Shown here piece after piece: positions 1 to 9,051 of a DNA stretch of 64,000 nucleotides (position 1 is its first letter; every line of letters starts with the position of its first letter). The notes beneath the pieces were generated by a model. It was given only the letters and a program-made list of their open reading frames with translations, was not told where the DNA came from and searched no databases. The translations under genes were made by a program, and so were the position numbers. Source of the DNA: Pseudomonas moraviensis (GTDB lineage Bacteria > Pseudomonadota > Gammaproteobacteria > Pseudomonadales > Pseudomonadaceae); assembly GCF_900105805.1 (NCBI RefSeq), contig NZ_LT629788.1:372001-436000 (forward strand). Direction: 5' to 3'.

Positions 1-277
1 CCAGGCCGAGGCGCTTCGCTGCGGGCAGGTCGACATGGTTGTAACCGGCGGAACGCAGGGCAATCAGCCGCGTGCCGCCAGCCGCAAGGCGTTCCAGCAC
101 CGGGGCGCTGAGGTCGTCATTGATGAACGCGCAGACCACTTCGTGCTGCTCGGCCAGCGCCGCCGTATCTACGCTCAGTCGCGCCGCTTGAAAGTGCAGT
201 TCGAGCCCGGCCGGGCAGTCGGCGCCGAGGAAGCTGTCGCGGTCGTAGGTCTGGCTGCTGAAAAAGATCGTGCGCAT
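1..277 (-). CDS. ldhA: D-lactate dehydrogenase (2-hydroxyacid dehydrogenase family), N-terminal part
   Basis: Only the first 92 codons lie in the window; the rest runs off the left edge. The reading frame starts MRTIFFSSQTYDRDSF and continues with LIALRSAGYNHVDLPAAK, the conserved N-terminal substrate-domain segment (RSAGYNHVD) of NAD-dependent fermentative D-lactate dehydrogenases. The ATG is preceded by a GGAGGA Shine-Dalgarno sequence. The family reduces pyruvate to D-lactate in the cytoplasm. ldhA next to gacS is the usual Pseudomonas arrangement, which supports the call. The NAD-binding and catalytic residues are outside the window. Confidence 0.78.
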   Translation of the reverse strand, partial: MRTIFFSSQTYDRDSFLGADCPAGLELHFQAARLSVDTAALAEQHEVVCAFINDDLSAPVLERLAAGGTRLIALRSAGYNHVDLPAAKRLGL

Positions 278-358
278 GAATCCTCCTGGAACATCGACGC
301 GGGCGGCAATCGCCCGCGACAACTGTAGCGCTTTGCGCGCACCGTGCCTTGCCGTGGA

Positions 359-3112
359 TCAGGCGCTGATGCGCGCCTGCGCCGCGAGTCGGTTGATCGA
401 GCGTTCCAGTTCGTCCAGCGCGGCAGCGGCTTTCGGATCGTCCTGCTTGAGCAGGGTTTCGCTGCGCTGGCAGGCGGCGCGCAGTTGCGGCACCCCGCAA
501 TAACGGGTGGCGCCGTGCAGGCGGTGCACGCGTTCGAGCAAGGCATTCTGGTCGTGGCTGTCCCGCGCCGCGCGAATCGCTTCGCGGTCGGCTTCCAGCG
601 AGGCCAGCAGCATGGCGAGCATGTCCGCCGCCAGATCCGCCTTGCCGGCCGCCAGACGCAAGCCTTCTTCGTGATCGAGTACCGGCAGTTCCTGCTGACT
701 CGCCGCGCTGTCGCCGCTACGATCCGGCGCCTGATTGCGCAGGGCCAGTCCGGTCCACTTCAACACCACCTGCGCCAGTTGCCGCTCGCTGATCGGTTTG
801 GTCAGGTAGTCGTCCATGCCGCTTTGCAGCAGCGCGCGTTTTTCGTTGGCCATGGCGTGGGCGGTGAGGGCGACGATCGGCAGCGGTGTGCAATGCCGTT
901 CGCTTTCCCACTGGCGAATGGTTTCGGTGGTCTGGCGACCGTCCATGCCCGGCATCTGCACGTCCATCAGCACCAGATCGAAGGATTCGCTCTGTACGGC
1001 TTTGACAGCCGCGTAGCCGCTTTCCACGGCGAGCACGCGGGCGCCCATGTCTTCGAGCAGGGTTTGCACCAGCAACAGATTGGCCGGATTGTCGTCTACG
1101 CACAGCACGCGCGGCGCACGACTCGACAGCGGCTCGCCCGGTTCGCTGCGGATCTGGCGCGGATTGACCAGATCGGCCAGCGCCCGGCGCAACTTGCGCG
1201 TGCACGCCGGTTTGGCTTGAAGCTGGCTGTGCGGGTTGGGCACCGACAGATGGAACAGCGTCTGCTCGGTGGTCGGGCACAGCACCAGCACTTTGCAGCC
1301 CAAGTGTTCGAGGTCCCAGATGTGCTGGTTCAAACGCTCCGGGAGCATGTCGTTGCTGGTGATGCCGATGACCGCCAGATCGATCGCCTGATCGGTCTGA
1401 TGTGCGCCGGTGACGCCATTGCTCAGGCTTTCCAGAGTATTGAACGGCGTGACGTCGAGGCCGCAGTCTTCCAGTTGATGCTGCAAGGCCTGACGCGCCA
1501 GTTCGTGATTTTCCAGTACCGCCACGCGGCGCCCGAGCAATGGCGCGGCGGGCAGGTCTTCGGCGTCGTCGCGAGTCTTCGGCAGGCTCAGGCTGATCCA
1601 GAATTCCGAGCCTTCGCCCGGGGTGCTGTCGACGCCGATCTCGCCGCCCATCTGCTCGATCAGGCGCTTGGAAATCACCAGCCCCAGACCGGTGCCGCCG
1701 GGCTGGCGGGACAGCGAGTTGTCGGCCTGGCTGAAGGCCTGGAACAGCGCGCGCACATCCTGGCTCGACAAACCGATGCCGGTGTCCTGAATGCTGACGC
1801 GCAATTGCACGCTGTCTTCGTGCTCGTCTTCGAGCATCGCCCGGGCGACGATGGTGCCTTCGCGGGTGAACTTGATCGCATTGCTCACCAGGTTGGTGAG
1901 GATCTGCTTGAGGCGCAGCGGATCGCCGACCAGCGACAGCGGCGTGTCGCGATAGACCAGACTCACCAGCTCGAGCTGTTTGGCATGCGCCGCCGGGGCG
2001 AGAATGGTCAGGGTGTCCTGCAACAGATCACGCAGATTGAACGGAATGTGATCGAGCACCAGTTTGCCGGCCTCGATCTTCGAGAAATCGAGAATCTCGT
2101 TGATGATCCCCAGCAGACTGTCGGCAGACTTTTCGATGGTGCCGAGATAGTCGAGCTGGCGCGGGGTCAGTTCGCTTTTCTGCAACAGGTGAGTGAAGCC
2201 GAGAATGCCGTTGAGCGGGGTGCGGATTTCGTGGCTCATGTTGGCAAGGAATTCGGATTTGATCCGGCTGGCCTCCAGCGCCTCTTTGCGCGCCAGGTCC
2301 AGTTCGATGTTCTGGATTTCGATGGTTTCCAGGTTCTGCCGGACGTCTTCGGTGGCCTGATCGACGCTGTGCTGCAACTCTTCACGAGCGTTCTGCAGGG
2401 TGCCGGCCATGCGGTTGATGCCGGAGGCCAGTTCGTCCAGTTCCTGACTGCCGAGAGGCGGCAACCGGGTTTCCAGGTGACCGTCCTTGAGTTGCGCGAC
2501 GGCCTGTTTGATCTGGCTCAGCGGGCGGTTGATGGTGCGGCCCATGCGCAGCGCGAGGAGGGCGGCGCCGGCGAGTCCGGCGGCGATCAATAGCAGGCTG
2601 GCGAACAGGCTGCGATAACCGCGCAACAGCATGCCGTTGTGCGACAGCTCAAGTTCGACCCAACCGAGCAACCGCTCGGACTCCTCGGGAATGATTTCAC
2701 CGGCGAGGTTGCGGTGCTTGCCGAACACCGGCATCAGGTAGCGCGTCGCGTCATTGCCGCTGCGCCGTTGCAACAATGCGCTGTCGCCGCTGGGCGCCTG
2801 ATTGAGCATGGTCGGGCCGGCGTGGGCCAGTGGCGAGCGGTCCGCCGCGAGGAAGGTCACCGCGCGCACGTCGGGTTGTTCAAGGGACTGGGTGGCGATG
2901 CGCTCGAGCAGATCGGCATCGCCGTGGCCCATCGCCGGCGCGACCAGCGGCGCCAGTTGCTCGGCGATCATTTCGCCGCGCTGCATCAATTGGCTCTGCA
3001 GGTCGGTCTGCTGCGTCCAGGTGAAATAGCCACCCAGCACCAGCGCCATCAGGCTGGTCGGCAACAAGGTCAGCAACAGCACGCGACCTTTGATTCCCAG
3101 TTTCTTGAGCAC
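359..3112 (-). CDS. gacS: GacS/BarA hybrid sensor histidine kinase
   Basis: Membrane sensor kinase of the Gac/Rsm pathway; in the family it phosphorylates GacA, which drives the small RNAs that titrate RsmA/RsmE and switch on secondary metabolism. Order seen: TM1 (about residues 11-31), periplasmic loop, TM2 (about 170-190), HAMP, HisKA with SHEIRTPLNG (phosphoacceptor His294), ATPase domain with TGLGL, receiver with LMDVQMPGMDG, C-terminal Hpt with RLHGATRYCG. The start chosen is the GTG at 3112 (VLKKLGIKGR), 8 nt after GGGAG, giving 917 aa, the family length. An in-frame ATG at 3163 would add 17 unlikely residues. The gene is divergent from the response regulator at 3318, with about 200 bp between. 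Confidence 0.96.
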   Translation of the reverse strand: MLKKLGIKGRVLLLTLLPTSLMALVLGGYFTWTQQTDLQSQLMQRGEMIAEQLAPLVAPAMGHGDADLLERIATQSLEQPDVRAVTFLAADRSPLAHAGPTMLNQAPSGDSALLQRRSGNDATRYLMPVFGKHRNLAGEIIPEESERLLGWVELELSHNGMLLRGYRSLFASLLLIAAGLAGAALLALRMGRTINRPLSQIKQAVAQLKDGHLETRLPPLGSQELDELASGINRMAGTLQNAREELQHSVDQATEDVRQNLETIEIQNIELDLARKEALEASRIKSEFLANMSHEIRTPLNGILGFTHLLQKSELTPRQLDYLGTIEKSADSLLGIINEILDFSKIEAGKLVLDHIPFNLRDLLQDTLTILAPAAHAKQLELVSLVYRDTPLSLVGDPLRLKQILTNLVSNAIKFTREGTIVARAMLEDEHEDSVQLRVSIQDTGIGLSSQDVRALFQAFSQADNSLSRQPGGTGLGLVISKRLIEQMGGEIGVDSTPGEGSEFWISLSLPKTRDDAEDLPAAPLLGRRVAVLENHELARQALQHQLEDCGLDVTPFNTLESLSNGVTGAHQTDQAIDLAVIGITSNDMLPERLNQHIWDLEHLGCKVLVLCPTTEQTLFHLSVPNPHSQLQAKPACTRKLRRALADLVNPRQIRSEPGEPLSSRAPRVLCVDDNPANLLLVQTLLEDMGARVLAVESGYAAVKAVQSESFDLVLMDVQMPGMDGRQTTETIRQWESERHCTPLPIVALTAHAMANEKRALLQSGMDDYLTKPISERQLAQVVLKWTGLALRNQAPDRSGDSAASQQELPVLDHEEGLRLAAGKADLAADMLAMLLASLEADREAIRAARDSHDQNALLERVHRLHGATRYCGVPQLRAACQRSETLLKQDDPKAAAALDELERSINRLAAQARISA

Positions 3113-3317
3113 GCCTATCTCCCGCATCCCGCTGATCTGTTGACACATGCGTGCATCCAGCACGCGACATGGGCGCAGTGTAGCGATTTGCTGGCGGGCA
3201 ATCTTGCGGAAAATGCAGCGCGCTCAAGCACGCGTTCGTCCGACAGGCCAAGCTTGTGTTGCCCGCAGTCGGACAATCTTGAATAATCCGCCAACTGAGA
3301 ATTACTTGCAGATACTC

Positions 3318-4040
3318 ATGACTCCTGTTTCCGCTGGCCAGCCACGCATCCTTTCCATTGAAGACGATCCGGTTCTCGGCGCCTATGTGCACGAGCATCT
3401 GGGCCGCAGCGGTTTTCAGGTGACCTGGTGCCAGAACGGCCAGGAAGGTCTCAATATTGCGCAGCGCCAGCCTTTCGACGTGGTGCTGATGGACATTCTG
3501 CTGCCCGGGCTCGATGGCCTGAAACTGTTGACGCAACTGCGCCAGAGCCACTCGACGCCGGTGTTGCTGATGTCGGCGCTGGGCGCCGAGGCCGATCGCA
3601 TCAGCGGCTTCCGTCTCGGTGCCGATGATTACCTGCCCAAGCCGTTCAGCATGGCCGAGTTGCATGTGCGCATCGAAGCGATCCTGCGGCGAGTCGCACT
3701 GGATCGGCGCCCACCTGCGGTGGCCGCTGCTCAGGTCGGAGGCACCCTGCGTTTCGATGACCAACAGTGCGACGTGTTCTTCCGCGAGCAAGCGGCCGGG
3801 CTGACCCGCAGCGAATTCCGTTTGCTGGAAACCCTGCACCGCAACCACGAAGAAGTGCTGAGCAAAGCCTTCCTTTATCAGCACGTCCTGCAACGCGGTT
3901 TTGCTGCCCACGACCGCAGCCTCGATATGCACATCAGCCAGATCCGCCGCAAACTCAAAGCCATCGGTTACACCGAACGCGAAGTGCGCACGGTGTGGGG
4001 CAAAGGCTATGTCTTGAGCGGTGCCGATGAAACTGTCTGA
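3318..4040 (+). CDS. OmpR-family response regulator (PA0929/PirR position)
   Basis: 240-aa regulator: N-terminal receiver with acidic pair EDD (15-17), phosphoacceptor Asp59 in LMDILLPGLDG and Lys108 in DYLPKPF; C-terminal winged helix (about 145-235) ending in WGKGYVL. The ATG at 3318 is chosen because the upstream extension does not resemble a receiver. The last 14 bases overlap the histidine kinase gene, so the two are almost certainly co-translated. In P. aeruginosa the pair at this place between gacS and cysM is PA0929-PA0930 (pirR-pirS), linked to the enterobactin receptor gene pirA. No pirA is present here, so the target is uncertain. Confidence 0.9.
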   Translation: MTPVSAGQPRILSIEDDPVLGAYVHEHLGRSGFQVTWCQNGQEGLNIAQRQPFDVVLMDILLPGLDGLKLLTQLRQSHSTPVLLMSALGAEADRISGFRLGADDYLPKPFSMAELHVRIEAILRRVALDRRPPAVAAAQVGGTLRFDDQQCDVFFREQAAGLTRSEFRLLETLHRNHEEVLSKAFLYQHVLQRGFAAHDRSLDMHISQIRRKLKAIGYTEREVRTVWGKGYVLSGADETV

Positions 4041-5451
4041 GCTGCCAGGGCGGCATTCGCTGTTCTGGAAACTGGCGTGCCTGTTGGTAGCGTTCTGTCT
4101 GTTGATGATCTGGCTGAGCTGGTCGTGGGGGCGCTACATGGAGGAACGCAATCAGTTCCTTTCCAGTGAAGCGCGCAACACTCTCAGCCGGTATGCCGCA
4201 CAAGCCGAACAGGCGTGGCAGCGCGGCGGGCGCGATGGTGTCGATGACTGGTTGCGAAGCATGGAGTTGCGCGAGGCCAGTTGGGTCGGGGTGATTGGCG
4301 CGGACCTGCAATCGCTGAGCAGCCGCCCGCTGAACGCGGCAGAAGTGCAGCACCTGACCTTTCTGCGTGGCCTCGACTGGCCGATCCACAAGAAGGGCCG
4401 GCCGTGGCTGCGGGTACCGTTTCCCCAGGATCCGGCGGCCGGCATTCTGGTCATCGAATTGCCCGAGCGCTTTGTCCCGGGCAAGTACCGGGTGTTCTGG
4501 CGCGTGATCACCAACGGCGTGATTCCCGGACTGTTCACCCTGTTGCTCTGTGTCGGCCTGTATCGCCTGCTGGTGGTGCCGCTGAACAACCTGCGCGAAC
4601 AGGCCAACGCCTGGCGCGCCGACCAACTGAATGTGCGCCTGTCGAGCGGCATCACCCAGCGCCCGGATGAACTCGGTGAGCTGGCGCGGGCCTTCGATTC
4701 CATGTCCGAACGCCTGCAAACCACCGTCGCCCTGCAACAGCAATTGTTGCGCGACCTGTCGCATGAGTTGCGCACGCCGCTGAGCCGCTTGCGCGTGGCC
4801 AGCGAAAGCGAACAGGGCCTGCCGCAACTGCGCGAACGCATCGGCCGCGAGGTGGACGGCATGCAACGCCTGGTCGAAGACACCCTGCAACTGGCCTGGC
4901 TCGACACCGACCGCTCGCCATTGCCGGATGAAGCGATCCAGATTCAGGCACTGTGGGAAATGCTCACCGACAACGCCTGTTATGAAAGCGGCTGGCCGAG
5001 TCTGCAACTGCAATGCTCGGTCGAAGCATCGTGCTGGGTGCGCGGCAACCTCAATACCCTCGCGCAAGCGCTGGAAAACATTTTGCGCAACGCGATTCGT
5101 CACTCGCCTGAGGGCGGGATTGTGCGGCTGGATGGCCGGCGTGATGGTGAGTATTGGCACTTGTGGCTGGAGGATCAGGGCGGCGGCGTGGCTGAAGAGG
5201 ATCTGCAGCGGATCTTTTCGCCGTTCATTCGCCTGGACGGATCGCGGCCCGGGGATGGCGGGTTTGGGCTGGGGTTGAGCATTGCGCGTAACGCGGTGCA
5301 GCGCCAGGGCGGGTTGCTCTGGGCGGAAAATGCAGGGGCTGGGTTGCGGTTGAATTTGCGCTTGTTGGCGGATGATGGTGTTGCGCCGAATGACGCTATC
5401 GCGAGCAGGCTCACTCCTACAGTGGAATTGCGTACGCCGCAGATTATTTGA
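4027..5451 (+). CDS. HAMP-domain sensor histidine kinase, partner of the upstream regulator (PA0930/PirS position)
   Basis: 474-aa EnvZ-like kinase: TM1 about 16-34, a periplasmic domain of about 125 residues, TM2 about 161-183, HAMP, HisKA with DLSHELRTPLSR (His246), then an ATPase domain with NILRNAIRHS (N box) and GGFGLGLSIA (G box). The ATG at 4027 overlaps the regulator's stop; a GTG two codons earlier is possible. The final 18 or so codons (DAIASRLTPTVELRTPQII) are read from a REP element, so the C-terminus appears to have been rewritten by repeat insertion after the ATPase domain was complete. The sensed signal is unknown; by synteny it may concern iron-siderophore sensing. Confidence 0.9.
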   Translation: MKLSELPGRHSLFWKLACLLVAFCLLMIWLSWSWGRYMEERNQFLSSEARNTLSRYAAQAEQAWQRGGRDGVDDWLRSMELREASWVGVIGADLQSLSSRPLNAAEVQHLTFLRGLDWPIHKKGRPWLRVPFPQDPAAGILVIELPERFVPGKYRVFWRVITNGVIPGLFTLLLCVGLYRLLVVPLNNLREQANAWRADQLNVRLSSGITQRPDELGELARAFDSMSERLQTTVALQQQLLRDLSHELRTPLSRLRVASESEQGLPQLRERIGREVDGMQRLVEDTLQLAWLDTDRSPLPDEAIQIQALWEMLTDNACYESGWPSLQLQCSVEASCWVRGNLNTLAQALENILRNAIRHSPEGGIVRLDGRRDGEYWHLWLEDQGGGVAEEDLQRIFSPFIRLDGSRPGDGGFGLGLSIARNAVQRQGGLLWAENAGAGLRLNLRLLADDGVAPNDAIASRLTPTVELRTPQII

Positions 5452-5491
5452 ACAACATAAATACCCTTGTAGGAGTGAGCCTGCTCGCGAT
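5398..5491. repeat. REPIN (two inverted REP sequences)
   Basis: Left arm at 5398-5420 and inverted right arm GTAGGAGTGAGCCTGCTCGC at 5469-5488, extending to 5491, separated by about 48 bp. The arms are perfect reverse complements over 23 bp. The left arm lies inside the 3' end of the histidine kinase gene and the stop codon (5449-5451) lies in the spacer. Confidence 0.9.
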
Positions 5492-5636
5492 GTAGTCCAT
5501 TCGCGCTCCCAATCCCACTGACTTGCCGGAGCGCTCGTCTTTTTCTGTATGACATTTCCCAAGCTGCACCAGCGGTCATTTCAAGCTTCCTGAACGGTTT
5601 AGGCTCGTGCTTCACCAAACCTTCAAGGAATTGCGC

Positions 5637-6680
5637 ATGAATGCATCCAGCCTTACCGGCAGCTCAGATGGCGATCGTTTCAATGAAGTGCTCGCGCTGA
5701 TTCACAGTTCCAGACACAAGGCCATGCAAGCGGTCAATACTCACCTGATCGAGCTTTACTGGCAGGTGGGCGCGCATATCAGTCGCAAGATTGAGCGGGC
5801 GGAGTGGGGGGATTCGGTCATCGCTCAACTGGCTGCGCATCTCGCTCAGACCCAGCCAGGCCTGCGTGGATTCACTCGACCCAATCTGTTCCGCATGCGC
5901 CAGTTTTATGAGACTTATCGAAACGAAGCAATTGTCTCACCACTGGTGAGACAATTGCCGTGGACTCATAACATGATCATTTTGAGTCAGAGCAAATGCC
6001 CTGAGGAGCGGGCTTTCTACCTGCGAATGGCCGTTCAGGAAAAATGGTCAAAGCGCGAACTGGAGCGGCAACTTAAAGCCGCTCTGTTCGAGCGAGCCAT
6101 CGCCGATCCAGCGAAAGCCTCCGCCGCGCTCAAACAAACGCACCCGGCAGCGCTTGAGATATTCCGCGATTCCTACATGGTCGAATTTCTCGACCTGCCT
6201 TCTGCTCATTCTGAAACCGATCTGCACCAAGGGCTCCTGAAAAGGCTAAAGGACTTCCTCATTGAGCTGGGTCGGGACTTCTGCTTTGTCGGTTCCGAAT
6301 ATCCGCTGCAAGTCGGCGGTCGGGATTTCGCTCTGGATCTTCTGTTCTTCCACCGGGGGCTTAATTGCCTGGTCGCGATTGAACTCAAGGTCGGGCGTTT
6401 CGAGCCAGAGTATCTGGGCAAGCTGGATTTCTATCTGGAGGCGCTGGATCGCAATGTCCGCAAGCCCCACGAAAATCCGGCGATCGGTGTGTTGCTCTGT
6501 GCCAGCAAAGAGGACGAGGTTGTCGAGTACGCCCTCAACCGCAGTCTTTCGCCCGCATTGATTGCGCAATATCAAACATGCTTGCCGGATAAACAGTTGC
6601 TGCAAGCCAAGCTCCATGAGTTTTACGCCTTGGATACAGCCCATATGGAAAACCCGACCAGTGATCCCTTATTCCCATAA
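5637..6680 (+). CDS. YhcG-type PDDEXK nuclease-domain protein (DUF1016)
   Basis: 347-aa protein with the two-part YhcG layout. The N-terminal DUF1016 domain (about 15-155) contains YWQVGAHIS, GFTRPNLFRMRQFYETY and LPWTHNM. The C-terminal PDDEXK-like nuclease domain (about 175-330) contains FCFVGSEYPLQVGGRDFALDLLFFHR and VAIELKVGRFEPEYLGKL; Asp in DFALDLL and Glu-x-Lys in IELK form the probable metal site. The start is the ATG after AAGGAA; an upstream GTG at 5607 lacks a ribosome site. Family members often accompany restriction or defence genes, but none is adjacent here. The gene has stretches near 45% GC, lower than its neighbours, and sits between a REPIN and cysM, consistent with acquisition. 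A perfect 31-bp palindrome lies at 5928-5958. Confidence 0.9.
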   Translation: MNASSLTGSSDGDRFNEVLALIHSSRHKAMQAVNTHLIELYWQVGAHISRKIERAEWGDSVIAQLAAHLAQTQPGLRGFTRPNLFRMRQFYETYRNEAIVSPLVRQLPWTHNMIILSQSKCPEERAFYLRMAVQEKWSKRELERQLKAALFERAIADPAKASAALKQTHPAALEIFRDSYMVEFLDLPSAHSETDLHQGLLKRLKDFLIELGRDFCFVGSEYPLQVGGRDFALDLLFFHRGLNCLVAIELKVGRFEPEYLGKLDFYLEALDRNVRKPHENPAIGVLLCASKEDEVVEYALNRSLSPALIAQYQTCLPDKQLLQAKLHEFYALDTAHMENPTSDPLFP

Positions 6681-6768
6681 ACCATAAGCACCGCACTTTG
6701 CGTGATATGGCCTGCGCGGGTTTGCCGGTATGATAGGCGCCCCCGCACGTCTGGATTGCGAATACGCC

Positions 6769-7671
6769 ATGACCCTGCAGTACCCAACCATCGCCGATTG
6801 CGTCGGCAACACGCCGCTGGTGCGTTTGCAGCGCCTGCCCGGCGCCACCAGCAACACCCTTTTGCTCAAGCTCGAAGGGAACAACCCGGCGGGTTCGGTC
6901 AAGGACCGGCCGGCGCTGTCGATGATCACCCGTGCCGAGCTGCGCGGGCAGATCAATCCCGGCGATACGCTGATCGAGGCGACCTCCGGCAACACCGGTA
7001 TCGCTCTGGCGATGGCCGCTGCGATCAAGGGTTACAAGATGATCCTGATCATGCCGGACAACTCCAGCGCCGAGCGCAAAGCGGCGATGACCGCTTACGG
7101 CGCCGAGCTGATTCTGGTCACTCAGGAAGAGGGCATGGAAGGCGCCCGCGATCTGGCCCAGCGTATGGAAGCCGAAGGCCGTGGCAAGGTGCTCGACCAG
7201 TTCGCCAACGGCGACAACCCCGAAGCGCACTACACCACCACCGGTCCGGAAATCTGGCGTCAGACCCAGGGTAGCATCACCCATTTCGTCAGTTCGATGG
7301 GCACCACCGGGACCATCATGGGCGTGTCGCGCTACCTCAAAGAGCAGAGCGACAGCGTGCAGATCGTCGGCCTGCAACCGATGGAAGGCTCGGCCATTCC
7401 CGGCATCCGCCGCTGGCCGCAGGAATACCTGCCGAAGATCTATCAGGCTGACCGCGTCGATCGCATCGTCGACATGGCGCAAAGCGAAGCCGAAGACGTC
7501 ACTCGTCGTCTGGCCCGCGAAGAAGGCATCTTCTGCGGCGTGTCCTCGGGCGGTGCGGTGGCAGCGATGCTGCGCCTGTCCAAAGAAGTTGAAAACGCGG
7601 TGATCGTTGCGATCATCTGCGACCGTGGCGACCGTTACCTGTCGACCGGCATTTTCGACGCGCCCAACTGA
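6769..7671 (+). CDS. cysM: O-acetylserine sulfhydrylase B (cysteine synthase B)
   Basis: 300-aa fold-type II PLP enzyme that makes cysteine from O-acetylserine and sulfide or thiosulfate in the cytoplasm. PLP Lys45 lies in NNPAGSVKDRPAL, the substrate loop in EATSGNTGIAL, and the phosphate-binding glycine loop in SSMGTTGTIMG. The motif IPGIRRWPQEYLP is typical of CysM as opposed to CysK. The stop overlaps the ATG of rlmD by one base (TGATG), indicating translational coupling. Start at the ATG at 6769; longer frames upstream have no homologous sequence. Confidence 0.96.
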   Translation: MTLQYPTIADCVGNTPLVRLQRLPGATSNTLLLKLEGNNPAGSVKDRPALSMITRAELRGQINPGDTLIEATSGNTGIALAMAAAIKGYKMILIMPDNSSAERKAAMTAYGAELILVTQEEGMEGARDLAQRMEAEGRGKVLDQFANGDNPEAHYTTTGPEIWRQTQGSITHFVSSMGTTGTIMGVSRYLKEQSDSVQIVGLQPMEGSAIPGIRRWPQEYLPKIYQADRVDRIVDMAQSEAEDVTRRLAREEGIFCGVSSGGAVAAMLRLSKEVENAVIVAIICDRGDRYLSTGIFDAPN

Positions 7672-9047
7672 TGGCCAAACACGAAAGAGGCCTGCGCTTC
7701 CAGCCCACCGGCGGCAGCAAGGCGCCGCAGATCCCGACCGGTAAAAAGCAGCGCTTGAGCATCGAGCGCCTGGCCAATGACGGTCGCGGTATCGCGTTTT
7801 TCGAAGGTAAAACCTGGTTCGTCCTCGGCGCCCTTGCCGGTGAGGAGGTCGAAGCGCGGGTGCTTGGCGCCCACGGCAAAGTGGTCGAAGCACGCACCGA
7901 GCGTGTGTTTACCGCAAGCGACTTGCGTCGTCCGGCAGCGTGCGCGCACTTCGGCCGCTGTGGCGGTTGCAGCGTCCAGCACTTGCCCCACGCCGAACAG
8001 CTCGCCCTGAAACAGCGCATGCTCGCCGAGCAATTGTCGCGAGTTGCCGGAGTCGAACCCGAAGAATGGGCAGCGCCGCTGACCGGCCCGGAATTCGGCT
8101 ACCGTCGGCGCGCACGCATCGCCGTGCGCTGGGACATGAAAGCGAAGAACCTCGAAGTGGGTTTCCGCGCCGCCGGCAGTCAGGACATCGTTGCGATCAG
8201 CGAATGCCCGGTGCTGGTACAGCCCTTGCAACCGATCATGACCCGTTTGCCGGAGATGCTGCGGCGCCTGAGCAAGCCCCAGGCGCTGGGCCATGTCGAG
8301 TTGTTCAGCGGCTCATCTCTGGCGGTGTTGCTGCGGCACATGGCGCCTTTGTCCGAAGCGGATCTGACGATTCTCAAGGATTTCTGCCAATTCCATCAGG
8401 CGCAGTTGTGGTTGCATGGCGAAGGTGAACCGCAACCGGTCGAGGCCGGTCAGAGCCTCGGTTATCGCCTGGAGCAGTGGGATCTCGAACTGGCGTACCG
8501 GCCGGGAGATTTTGTTCAGGTCAACGCCGGGGTCAACGAAGCGATGATCGCTCAGGCGCTGGAGTGGCTGCAGCCGACGGCTGACGAGCGCGTGCTCGAT
8601 CTGTTCTGCGGGCTGGGCAATTTTGCCCTGCCGCTGGCCAAAAGCGTACGTGAAGTGGTAGCGGTAGAGGGCGTGCAGACCATGGTCGAGCGTGCCGCTG
8701 CCAATGCCGTCAGTAACAATTTGCATAACACAAAGTTTTTTCAAGCCGATTTATCCCAGCCTTTGACCGATGCTCAGTGGATCGGAAACGGCTTTTCTGC
8801 GGTACTCTTGGACCCACCGCGTGACGGTGCTTTCGAGGTGGTGCGCAAGCTCGCGACCCTGGGCGCCAGACGGTTGGTATACGTGTCGTGCAACCCGGCC
8901 ACGCTGGCGCGCGATACGCAGGAATTGATCAAGCAGGGCTACCGGTTAAAACGTGCCGGGATTCTCGATATGTTTCCTCAGACGGCACATGTCGAGGCCA
9001 TGGCGTTATTTGAAGCGAGCCAGGATGGCTCGTCTGAATCCGTCTGA
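7671..9047 (+). CDS. rlmD: 23S rRNA (uracil-1939-C5)-methyltransferase
   Basis: 458-aa SAM-dependent rRNA methyltransferase. A TRAM-like RNA-binding segment (about 25-85) precedes the iron-sulfur cysteines C91, C97 and C100 (CAHFGRCGGC) and C179 (SECPVL). The SAM motif is VLDLFCGLGNFALPLA; LDPPRDGA and YVSCNPATLARD carry the release site and catalytic cysteine of the RumA/TrmA family. The gene is coupled to cysM by TGATG overlap and followed by relA after about 100 bp, the normal Pseudomonas order. Confidence 0.96.
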   Translation: MAKHERGLRFQPTGGSKAPQIPTGKKQRLSIERLANDGRGIAFFEGKTWFVLGALAGEEVEARVLGAHGKVVEARTERVFTASDLRRPAACAHFGRCGGCSVQHLPHAEQLALKQRMLAEQLSRVAGVEPEEWAAPLTGPEFGYRRRARIAVRWDMKAKNLEVGFRAAGSQDIVAISECPVLVQPLQPIMTRLPEMLRRLSKPQALGHVELFSGSSLAVLLRHMAPLSEADLTILKDFCQFHQAQLWLHGEGEPQPVEAGQSLGYRLEQWDLELAYRPGDFVQVNAGVNEAMIAQALEWLQPTADERVLDLFCGLGNFALPLAKSVREVVAVEGVQTMVERAAANAVSNNLHNTKFFQADLSQPLTDAQWIGNGFSAVLLDPPRDGAFEVVRKLATLGARRLVYVSCNPATLARDTQELIKQGYRLKRAGILDMFPQTAHVEAMALFEASQDGSSESV

Positions 9048-9051
9048 TCTG

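Noticed and set aside
344..2593. 749-codon plus-strand open frame opposite gacS
   Set aside because: It is the antisense shadow of gacS; the composition (rich in Arg, Gln, His, Ala) and lack of any domain are typical of opposite-strand frames in GC-rich DNA.
3955..5562. 535-codon minus-strand open frame opposite the histidine kinase
   Set aside because: Shadow frame; its start region is REP sequence.
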